From the NCBI GenBank assembly GCA_026706165.1, contig JAPOZF010000036.1:1-6860 (forward strand): 6,860 nt of DNA, in the 5' to 3' direction. Source of the stretch: Gemmatimonadota bacterium (GTDB lineage: Bacteria > Latescibacterota > UBA2968 > UBA8231). This document shows, one piece after another, positions 1-5,995 of this stretch. Position numbers and translations under genes: made by a program. How positions within the stretch are numbered: position 1 is the first letter of the stretch; every line of letters starts with the position of its first letter. The notes beneath the pieces are model-generated. The model saw only the letters and a list, made by a program, of their open reading frames with translations. It did not search any database and was not told the origin of the DNA.

Positions 1-397
1 CGAGGAGGAGGCCGGCATCCTTCTCGGGGAGGGGGACCTCCACTATCTCGGCAGCACCCGGCTCGAAGGGCAGGAGCGGAACTGCTCCCGCGTGGTTCAG
101 CACTCCTACCTGGCGATCAGGGAAATCGGGCTGGAGGAGGTGTCGTTCAGCGAGGAGAGCGACGGCTTCCTGCACGTGCCGCTGAAACCGCTACTGCGGT
201 TGCTCGAAGGGGAAACGGAAAGCGTCGAGGCTTCGGTGCGTTACGCCGACGGCGCGGGCGAACCTGGGCGCGCAACGATCACCGCGGAGGCGTTCGCCCG
301 CTACCCACCGGACATCTCTGCGGTTATCGCGAAGTCGCTGCGGGCCGTAGAGCTGTACCTCGCCGAGGCGAGGGTCGATCCGCTGCTCTGGGAGTGA
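1..397 (+). CDS. Nudix hydrolase, 5' end outside the window
   Basis: The open frame runs in from the left edge (first full codon at base 2) and ends with TGA at 395-397, leaving 131 visible codons. The first residues, EEEAGI, match the end of the Nudix box (EExGU, after the expected RE). These acidic residues would bind the divalent metal used to hydrolyse nucleoside-diphosphate-X compounds. The rest of the box and the N-terminal strands lie outside the window. Downstream, a segment with ERN and QHSYLAI is followed by a DGFLHVPL strand and a helix, LKPLLRLL. This resembles the second half of Nudix domains in which a substrate-side strand precedes a 'vpl.dll.ll' helix. The C-terminus continues about 60 residues as a helical tail ending DPLLWE. 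The GTG at 92 is an internal codon and not a credible start, because the family motif lies before it. The substrate cannot be assigned. The gene converges on the Rieske-domain gene and appears unrelated to the exporter operon. Confidence 0.8.
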   Translation, partial: EEEAGILLGEGDLHYLGSTRLEGQERNCSRVVQHSYLAIREIGLEEVSFSEESDGFLHVPLKPLLRLLEGETESVEASVRYADGAGEPGRATITAEAFARYPPDISAVIAKSLRAVELYLAEARVDPLLWE

Positions 398-523
398 TGC
401 GGTTTTCAGCCCGCGGTCGGGCGTGCAATCCCCCCGTGACCGAGGCCGCTACCATGTCGGATCGCTGGAATTCAGGAAAGGGCGAGGGCCGTGGTTCCCG
501 AACGGATCGAACGGCGCAAGACC

Positions 524-1171
524 CTACGCCAGTACCAGCACCTGCCCGTCCTCGACGCGGACCTCGTAGGACTCGACCGCCCGCCCCGGATGGGAGAGAC
601 ACTCGCCGCTGGCGACGTCGAACTGCCAGCCGTGGCGGCTGCAGGTGACGGCGGTTCCGTCCAGGCTGCCGAGCCCGAGGTAGCCCCCCTGGTGCAGGCA
701 GGTGTTGGAGATGGCCAGGAAACGCCCGCCGGCGTTGAAGACGGCGATAGGCTTGTCACCGACCTGCACGACCCTGGCGCCGTTCTCCTCGATCTCGTCC
801 GCCCTGCCGACCGCCGTCCACTCCGCTTCCGCCGCGGGCCCCGCGGGGCTGTCCGGGAGATCGAGGGAGCGCAGCACCTGAATGGCGTCGACGACGTTGA
901 CGAGCCCGGCTGCCGGGTAGGCGCACAGGATGGCGTCGATCACCTCGTCGCGGCTCGCCCCTTCCCGCACGGCGCGCGGGATGTACTGGCGCAGTCCGCG
1001 CGGCGAGAAGTTGACGACCTTGGTGACGATGGAGATCAGGAAGCGGGTCTTGGGGTCGAGGTGCCGCCCGGACTCGCGGAAGAACGACAGCAGGTGCCCC
1101 ATCGCCTCGGGGCGCTCCTGCGACAGCCACTGCAGGCCGCTGAGTTCCTTCTTCTCTTCGCCGTCGCTCAC
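524..1171 (-). CDS. AhpD/CMD-like domain fused to a Rieske [2Fe-2S] domain
   Basis: This 215-residue protein has two domains. Residues about 20-105 resemble the carboxymuconolactone decarboxylase/AhpD helical fold: LDPKTRFLISIVTKV, then a helix, then the typical AVREGASRDEVIDAI segment. The usual CxxC...H active site is absent; the matching stretch reads NFSPRGLRQY, and the domain's only cysteine is C83. Residues about 117-215 are a Rieske ferredoxin domain with all ligands present: C158-x-H160, sixteen residues, then C177-x2-H180, followed by GWQFDVASG. There is no signal peptide, so it is probably cytoplasmic. I infer a small electron carrier, or a redox subunit docked through the inactive CMD fold; the partner is unknown. 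The GTG start at 1169-1171 is preferred because a GGGAGA Shine-Dalgarno lies 7 nt upstream and a promoter lies just before that. An in-frame TTG at 1231 would add 20 residues but falls inside the -35 box. The gene diverges from the ABC operon. Confidence 0.88.
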   Translation of the reverse strand: MSDGEEKKELSGLQWLSQERPEAMGHLLSFFRESGRHLDPKTRFLISIVTKVVNFSPRGLRQYIPRAVREGASRDEVIDAILCAYPAAGLVNVVDAIQVLRSLDLPDSPAGPAAEAEWTAVGRADEIEENGARVVQVGDKPIAVFNAGGRFLAISNTCLHQGGYLGLGSLDGTAVTCSRHGWQFDVASGECLSHPGRAVESYEVRVEDGQVLVLA

Positions 1172-1178
1172 GTTGCCG

Positions 1179-1184
1179 TCTCCC
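1179..1184 (-). promoter_or_regulatory. Shine-Dalgarno sequence deciding the GTG start of the CMD-Rieske gene
   Basis: On the minus strand the sequence reads GGGAGA, then seven bases (CGGCAAC), then GTG at 1171-1169. Motif and spacing are near ideal for 16S rRNA pairing. This supports the 215-residue form over the 235-residue form that would begin at a TTG at 1231. Confidence 0.7.
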
Positions 1185-1203
1185 GGAAATGGGGTCCGTC
1201 TGT

Positions 1204-1231
1204 AGTATAGATGCCCCCCGGAGAGGGTCAA
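1204..1231 (-). promoter_or_regulatory. sigma70-type promoter for the CMD-Rieske gene
   Basis: Read on the minus strand, the -35 hexamer TTGACC (1231-1226) and the -10 hexamer TATACT (1209-1204) are separated by 16 bp. Each matches the consensus at five of six positions, which stands out in DNA this GC-rich. Transcription would start near 1197, giving a leader of about 26 nt that contains the Shine-Dalgarno sequence. The assignment rests on motif match and position only. Confidence 0.7.
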
Positions 1232-1236
1232 TTTCC

Positions 1237-1268
1237 CGGCCGAACGGGGGCGGTTCCGTTGAAGGCCG
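1237..1268. repeat. imperfect inverted repeat in the divergent intergenic region
   Basis: The left arm CGGCC-G-AACGG (1237-1247) pairs with the right arm CCGTT-GAA-GGCCG (1256-1268). That gives ten complementary base pairs interrupted by a 1-by-3 internal loop, around an 8-nt central loop. It lies 27 bp before the ATG of the ABC ATPase and just upstream of the -35 box of the opposite gene. It could be an operator for either gene or a leader hairpin of the operon mRNA. No T-run follows on either strand, so a terminator is unlikely. In GC-rich DNA such a structure can arise by chance. Confidence 0.35.
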
Positions 1269-1295
1269 AAACCTGAATCCCGAAATTATCCCTTC

Positions 1296-2039
1296 ATGAT
1301 CGCCCTTGAAAACGTCACCAGGAAATACGGCGCCCTGACCGCGGTGGACGACGTCAGCTTCACCGTCGACCGGGACGAGATCGTCGGCTTCGTCGGCCCC
1401 AACGGGGCCGGCAAGAGCACCGTCCTCAAGATGCTGTCGACCTACATCTACCCGACCGCCGGCGCCATCTCCGTCGCCGGCTTCGACGTCGTCGAGCAGC
1501 CGCTCGAGGTGCGCCGCGCCATCGGCTACCTCGCTGGCGACACGCCGCTCTACCGCGACATGCGCGTCGACGACTTCCTCCGGTTCGTCGCCAGGGCCCG
1601 CGGCCTTCGGGAGGGTGAGCTCGAGCCGCACTTCGAGCGCACTGTCGAGCTGTGCGGCATCGGCTCGGTGCTGGCGCAGCGCATCTCCCAGTGCTCCACC
1701 GGGTTCAGGCAGCGCGTCGGCCTCGCCTCGGCGATGATCCACGACCCCCCCATCCTCCTGCTCGACGAGCCGACCCACGGCTTCGATCCGCTGCAGGTGA
1801 TCGCCTTCCGCGAAATGCTGGGCGAGCTGAAGTCGGGGCGGGCAATACTGTTCAGCACCCACATCGTGCCCGACGTCGAGGCGATCAGCGACCGCGTGCT
1901 GATCATCCACCAGGGCCGGCTTCTCGGCGACGGCACCATTGAGGAGCTCGCCGCCGATTCCGGCATGGAGGGGGCGGCTCTCGAAGAGATCTTCGCGCAC
2001 CGGGTGCGCACTTCGCCGGACGGCGATGGCGGCCGCTAG
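1296..2039 (+). CDS. ABC transporter ATP-binding protein, GldA/NosF-type
   Basis: This 247-residue protein is the nucleotide-binding subunit that powers an ABC-2 exporter from the cytoplasmic face. Visible motifs in order are Walker A GPNGAGKST (34-42), signature CSTGFRQR (133-140, a variant of LSGGQ), Walker B ILLLD plus catalytic E158, D-loop GFDP (162-165) and H-loop H189 in FSTHIV. The Q-loop stretch reads IGYLAGDTPLYRDM (76-89). Glycine sits where most ABC ATPases have Gln and many Gld/Nos relatives have Glu. The length is slightly short: relatives often carry a longer C-terminal tail, while this one ends soon after EEIFAHRV. The ATG start has no Shine-Dalgarno, but the protein begins MIALENVTRKYG, the standard first strand of the fold, so the start is probably right. 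It is the first gene of the operon and overlaps the permease gene by 14 nt. The substrate is unknown. Confidence 0.93.
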   Translation: MIALENVTRKYGALTAVDDVSFTVDRDEIVGFVGPNGAGKSTVLKMLSTYIYPTAGAISVAGFDVVEQPLEVRRAIGYLAGDTPLYRDMRVDDFLRFVARARGLREGELEPHFERTVELCGIGSVLAQRISQCSTGFRQRVGLASAMIHDPPILLLDEPTHGFDPLQVIAFREMLGELKSGRAILFSTHIVPDVEAISDRVLIIHQGRLLGDGTIEELAADSGMEGAALEEIFAHRVRTSPDGDGGR

Positions 2040-2817
2040 CGATTCCCCGGCCGCGGCCGGTTCTTCTTCCCGAGACCCGGGATTCGCGTCGGGCACCTGG
2101 GTGGTCGTGCAGCGGGAGCTCGCCGCCTGTTTCGACTCCCCCATCGCCTACATCTACGCCACGGTCTTCCTCGTCCTGTCCGGCACCACCTTCATGAACT
2201 CCTTCTTCCTGCTCTCCGTCGCCGACATGTCCCCCTTCTTCGAGACCCTGCCGTTCCTGCTGATTCCGTTCGTCCCGGCGATGACGATGCGCACTTGGTC
2301 GGAGGAGCACGCCCAGAACACCTTCGAGCTGATCATGACCCTGCCGCTGCGGTCGATCCAGTTCGTCGCCGGCAAGTACGCCGCCGCCCTGCTGTTCTAC
2401 CTCCTCGTGCTGGCCGGCACCACGCCGATCGCGGTGATGCTGTTCTGGCTCGGCGACCCGGACTTCGGACTGATCTTCTCCAGCTACCTCGGGGCCATCT
2501 TCCTCGGGGCCTTCTTCCTTTCTTTCGGCGTCTTCGTCTCCGGCCTGACGCAGAACCAGATCGTCTCGTTCGTTCTCGCCACCCTGCTGGGGTTCCTGTT
2601 CGTCCTCAGCGGCCACGAAAAGGTGGTCGCCGTGCTCGACGGCCTCGCCCCGGGCTGGGAGCTGGGCAGCCGCATCTACCAGTCGGTCTCGGTCATGCCG
2701 CACTACGAAGCTTTCACCCGCGGCGTCGTCGGACTGGACGGGCTGCTCTATTTCCTGCTGATGGGGGCCTTCTTCCTGTGGATGAACGAGATCACCCTCA
2801 AGCGCATCAAGTACTGA
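2026..2817 (+). CDS. ABC-2 type transporter permease, GldF/NosY-type
   Basis: This 263-residue integral membrane protein would form the transport channel, probably as a homodimer, with the preceding ATPase. Family hallmarks are QRELAACFDSPIAYI (29-43) leading into the first membrane helix, and the conserved loop with MTMRTWSEE, NTFELIMTLP and FVAGKYAAA (about 86-120). About six hydrophobic segments are visible, near residues 40-63, 71-87, 117-137, 149-172, 178-196 and 235-256. The chain ends with NEITLKRIKY. The ATG at 2026 overlaps the ATPase gene by 14 nt, which suggests translational coupling. It lacks a strong Shine-Dalgarno and gives a polar, Ala/Ser-rich stretch of about 24 residues before the family homology. 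GTG codons at 2101 or 2107 are possible later starts that would trim this stretch. An upstream in-frame ATG at 1939 lies deep inside the ATPase gene and is unlikely. Confidence 0.9.
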   Translation: MAAASDSPAAAGSSSRDPGFASGTWVVVQRELAACFDSPIAYIYATVFLVLSGTTFMNSFFLLSVADMSPFFETLPFLLIPFVPAMTMRTWSEEHAQNTFELIMTLPLRSIQFVAGKYAAALLFYLLVLAGTTPIAVMLFWLGDPDFGLIFSSYLGAIFLGAFFLSFGVFVSGLTQNQIVSFVLATLLGFLFVLSGHEKVVAVLDGLAPGWELGSRIYQSVSVMPHYEAFTRGVVGLDGLLYFLLMGAFFLWMNEITLKRIKY

Positions 2818-2821
2818 GCCG

Positions 2822-5800
2822 GTGTCCCGCTTCGCCCTGCAGTCCCTCCTCTGCTTCCTCCTGCTCCTGGCGATCTCCGTCTTCGGCAGCCGGGTCCTGA
2901 AGTCGGCAGGCCGCGCCGAGATCGACTTCGTCGGGCTCTCCCCGGCCTCCCTGACCTCGAAGACCCGCGCCCTCCTCGAGCGGCTTGACGGCAGGATGAC
3001 CTTCACCCTGTTCGTCTCGCCGCGGGAGCGCATGCCGTCGCACCTCAAGGAGGTCGAGGGGGAGGTCCGCGCCCTGCTGGCGGCGTTTCGCTCCGAAGCC
3101 CCGAATCGCGTCGACACCCGGGTCATCTATCCCGAGCTGAGCGGCGATGCCGGGGCCGGGTACGCGGCGCGCCGGAAGGTCTCCCCGATCAGCGTGCGTC
3201 GCATCGAGCGGGACGAGCACGGGGAGGAGAAGGTCTGGTCCTCCCTGGTGCTGAGCTTCGAGAACCACCCGGAGGTGCTCATCCAGGGGATCGAGGACAC
3301 CCACCTGCCCTACCTCGAGCAGTGGGTGCGCGCCCATCTGCAGACTCTGTTCGCCCCGCCGCAGGCGGACTTCGCCTTCTCCGCTCCGGCCAGCGGCGGG
3401 TTCGTCGAGTTCCCGCAGTTCCTGAGCCAGCACGGCCCCGTCGTGCAGGTCGACCTCGACCGCTCCCCCTACATCCCGCCCGACACCGACATGCTGTTCT
3501 GGTTCGCGCCGCGGCAGGTTACGGACCGGCACGTGCAGGAGCTCAAGCGGTTCGTCGCCTCGGGGCGGACCGCCGTTCTCGCCGGCAGCTCGTACGAGGC
3601 GAGCTACCACGCCCGCGGCGACTCGGTGCTGTTCCGCATGGTCGAAGGGTCTCCTGCCTGGAGCGAGCTGCTGCGTCCTTTCGGCCTGCGGCCGGTCCCC
3701 GACCTGGTGATGGACCGCAACGCCGGCCCGCTTCCCGTGCCCCTCGCCGACGGTTCGGTGCGCGAGGTCGAGGCCCCCTTTCACCTGCGCAATCTCCCCG
3801 CCTTCCGGGATTTCAGGCGCTTCCTCACCCCGGCGCGCGGCGGCCTGAGCTTCGTCGCCGCCAGCCCCCTTGCTGTCGATCCGGGGCGCGCTTCCGAGGC
3901 AGGGTACGACGCCCAGGTCGTCGCCACGACCACCGAGCACGCCTGGGTGCGCCCCCTCACCGGCGACCTGCTGACCGGCGCCGACCTCGCCGCCTCCCTC
4001 ACCGTGCCGAAGCAGAACCTGATGGTGCTGCTGACCCCCCGCGATCCCTGGGCCGGCCAGCTCGTCGTCCTCGCCTCGGCCAGCGCCTTCCGCGACGGCA
4101 TCCTGCGCCAGCCCGGGTACGGCCACTCGGTCCTGATAGACGACCTGGTGCGCACTTTCGCCTCCCGCGAACGCCTGATCCGCACCGCGGTCGACCGCGC
4201 GCAACCGGCGGTGCTGCCCCCCCTGACCGGCGCTTCCCGCCTGCTGTGGCGGCTGCTCGTGGCCGGCCTCGCCCCGGTGCTGATACTGGGGTACGGCTGG
4301 TGGCGTTTCCGCAGGTCGGGCAACCTGTCGGGGCTGCGCCTGCTGGCGCCGCTGCCCTGGGTGCGGGCCGGGGCCGCGGCGCTCCTCCTCGTCTCCGCCC
4401 TGGCGGCCGGGGTGGTGGCCGCCTTCTCCCGCGTCGACGTCGACCTGACCGCAGGCGGCGTCAACACCCCAGCGGCGAGCGTCGTCGAGTCGCTGGCGCT
4501 GATCCGGGACGAGCTGACCGTCGAGTTGGTTCTCTCGCCGCGGGCGAACCTTCCGGCAAGCCTGAAGACGCTGGAACACCGGGTCGCCGAGCCGTTCGCC
4601 GAGGCCGGGGTGGAGCTGACCGTGGTGCGGCCGGAGGCGTTGCCCCCGCCGGCGAGGAAAGACCTGGTGCAGGCGGGAATCGCCCCGTTCGAGGTGGAGC
4701 AGGTGCGCCGCGACACCGTGGTCTCCAAGAGCGTCTGGAGCGGGCTGCTGCTGCGCCGCGGCGGCCGCGCCGCGGCGATTCCGCGGCTGGACGGGCGCAC
4801 CTCGGTGCATCTCGATTTCCTGATCGCCGCCGCCCTCCGCCGCCTGGATAGCGGGGAGGTCCCGCTGGTGTCGGTCGTCTCCGACCTGCCGCGGCTGTCC
4901 CCGGCGGAAGCCCTGGAGGATTACCAGAAGAAGGGTCTGAGCGCCCCGGGAGGGACCGACGTGTACAGCCATCTCAAGCGCATGCTCGCCGCCTACGGGT
5001 ACCGCGTCCATCACGTCAACCCGCGCTACCCGCAGCTGGCCCCGGACTCCGACGCCGTCCTCTGGATGCAGCCGCGCCGCGACTCGGGGGAGGTCATCCT
5101 GCAGCTGAGCCGCCATCTCGCCGGCGGCGGTACCGCCGTCGTCCCCATGCAGCACTTCAACATCCAGCAGCGCCAGTACCGGGGCACCGGCTTCGAGACC
5201 GTGTACTGGCCCCAGCCCCAGTTCCAGGACCTCGACCGCTACCTGCGGCTGATCGGCGTCGAGCAGGTGCGCCAGGTGCTGATGGACCGCACCCGCCACC
5301 GCCTGCGGCTCGACACCCAGGTCAACCGCACCGCGGTGCGCGAGTACGACGCCCAGGAGGTCGCCCTGCCGTTTCTGATCCGCACCGTCGGCGAGCGCTA
5401 CGACCCCGGATCGCCGATAACCCGCGACCTCGGCGACCTGCTGTTCATCTGGGGAAACAGCTTCGACCTCGCCGGGCTTCCCGAGTCGTTCGCGCCGCAG
5501 GTGCTGATCAGCACCTCGCCGCAGTCCTGGAGCTTCCCCTGGAAGGGGGGATGGCTGCCGCCGGAGTCGTTGACCGAGCCTGAGGAGGTGGCGGGCCCGC
5601 AGCCGCTGGCCGTCGACCTGCGCGGCGAGTTTCCGGAAGCCCGGTTCGTCGAGGACGAGGAGGGACGCAGCAACCTCGAGGCGCTGCCTCTTTCCGGCCG
5701 CCGCGGGCGCCTGGTGCTGGTCGGCTGCTCCGAGATGTTCAAGAACGGCCATCTGCAGCTGCCGGGCTTCGACCACGACCAGCTCCTGCTCAACCTGCTC

Positions 5801-5995
5801 GCCGACGCCGTCTACGGTCCCGGCATGACCCGGCAGCAGGCGCGCAACCCCCAGGCGCGCGGCTTCGCCTACCACGACCCCGCCGGCCGGGCGGTCTGGC
5901 GCCTCGTCGTCATCGGCGCAGCGCCGCTCGCCCTCGGCGCCGTCGCCCTGATCCGCTACCGCCGGCGCGCTTCTCCCGCCGCGGAGCAGTCGTGA
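2822..5995 (+). CDS. tandem-duplicated GldG-like membrane protein (two GldG units in one chain)
   Basis: This 1057-residue protein belongs to the GldG/ABC_transp_aux group, which accompanies Gld-type exporters. Its biochemical role is unknown. The layout is helix 5-24, ectodomain about 30-470, helix 474-493, short basic linker RFRR (495-498), helix 514-534, ectodomain about 536-1020, and helix 1024-1044. By charge pattern both ectodomains should be extracytoplasmic. The halves align along their length: SPRERMPSHLK (66-76) with SPRANLPASLK (572-582), VWSSLVL (138-144) with VWSGLLL (638-644), IPPDTDMLFWFAP (218-230) with LAPDSDAVLWMQP (739-751), VMDRN (296-300) with LMDRT (820-824), and LLWRLLVAGLAP (474-485) with AVWRLVVIGAAP (1024-1035). 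Typical GldG proteins are roughly half this length. The GTG start lies 4 nt after the permease stop. It has a poor Shine-Dalgarno, so expression probably relies on translational coupling. The frame is intact throughout. Confidence 0.87.
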   Translation: MSRFALQSLLCFLLLLAISVFGSRVLKSAGRAEIDFVGLSPASLTSKTRALLERLDGRMTFTLFVSPRERMPSHLKEVEGEVRALLAAFRSEAPNRVDTRVIYPELSGDAGAGYAARRKVSPISVRRIERDEHGEEKVWSSLVLSFENHPEVLIQGIEDTHLPYLEQWVRAHLQTLFAPPQADFAFSAPASGGFVEFPQFLSQHGPVVQVDLDRSPYIPPDTDMLFWFAPRQVTDRHVQELKRFVASGRTAVLAGSSYEASYHARGDSVLFRMVEGSPAWSELLRPFGLRPVPDLVMDRNAGPLPVPLADGSVREVEAPFHLRNLPAFRDFRRFLTPARGGLSFVAASPLAVDPGRASEAGYDAQVVATTTEHAWVRPLTGDLLTGADLAASLTVPKQNLMVLLTPRDPWAGQLVVLASASAFRDGILRQPGYGHSVLIDDLVRTFASRERLIRTAVDRAQPAVLPPLTGASRLLWRLLVAGLAPVLILGYGWWRFRRSGNLSGLRLLAPLPWVRAGAAALLLVSALAAGVVAAFSRVDVDLTAGGVNTPAASVVESLALIRDELTVELVLSPRANLPASLKTLEHRVAEPFAEAGVELTVVRPEALPPPARKDLVQAGIAPFEVEQVRRDTVVSKSVWSGLLLRRGGRAAAIPRLDGRTSVHLDFLIAAALRRLDSGEVPLVSVVSDLPRLSPAEALEDYQKKGLSAPGGTDVYSHLKRMLAAYGYRVHHVNPRYPQLAPDSDAVLWMQPRRDSGEVILQLSRHLAGGGTAVVPMQHFNIQQRQYRGTGFETVYWPQPQFQDLDRYLRLIGVEQVRQVLMDRTRHRLRLDTQVNRTAVREYDAQEVALPFLIRTVGERYDPGSPITRDLGDLLFIWGNSFDLAGLPESFAPQVLISTSPQSWSFPWKGGWLPPESLTEPEEVAGPQPLAVDLRGEFPEARFVEDEEGRSNLEALPLSGRRGRLVLVGCSEMFKNGHLQLPGFDHDQLLLNLLADAVYGPGMTRQQARNPQARGFAYHDPAGRAVWRLVVIGAAPLALGAVALIRYRRRASPAAEQS

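Noticed and set aside
92..397. A complete 101-residue protein starting at GTG 92
   Set aside because: The frame is open to the left edge and carries the end of a Nudix box before base 92, so this is an internal codon of a longer gene cut by the window.
409..422. GCCCG-CGGT-CGGGC hairpin just after the Nudix stop codon as an intrinsic terminator
   Set aside because: The stem is only five base pairs and is not followed by a T-run on either strand. The TTTT at 403-406 precedes it on the plus strand and would read as AAAA downstream on the minus strand.
488..515. Hairpin between the convergent Nudix and CMD-Rieske genes (GCCGTGGTTC pairing with GAACGGC, bulged) as a terminator
   Set aside because: The stem has a three-base bulge and there is no T-run on either strand; the minus side has only CCCTTTCC some bases beyond the stem. 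It may still act weakly, but the evidence is insufficient.
491..1210. A 239-codon plus-strand open frame antisense to the CMD-Rieske gene
   Set aside because: The minus-strand product has all Rieske ligands plus a promoter and ribosome site. The plus-strand translation has no recognisable fold.
756..2144. A 462-codon minus-strand open frame antisense to the ABC ATPase and overlapping the CMD-Rieske gene
   Set aside because: It overlaps two genes with clear domain motifs, its translation has no recognisable domain, and its composition is typical of antisense shadow frames in high-GC DNA.
3322..4851. A 509-codon plus-strand open frame in another phase inside the GldG-like gene
   Set aside because: The translation is dominated by R, P, A and G, as expected from a shifted frame of GC-rich coding DNA, and it lies entirely within a well-supported gene.
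2807..5875. A 1022-codon open frame on the minus strand, antisense to the GldG-like gene
   Set aside because: It is explained by GC-rich codon use on the plus strand, which suppresses stop codons in this antisense frame. Its translation is a low-complexity mix rich in G, A, R, Q, E, H and V, without recognisable domains. The plus-strand frame shows clear membrane helices and duplicated family motifs.
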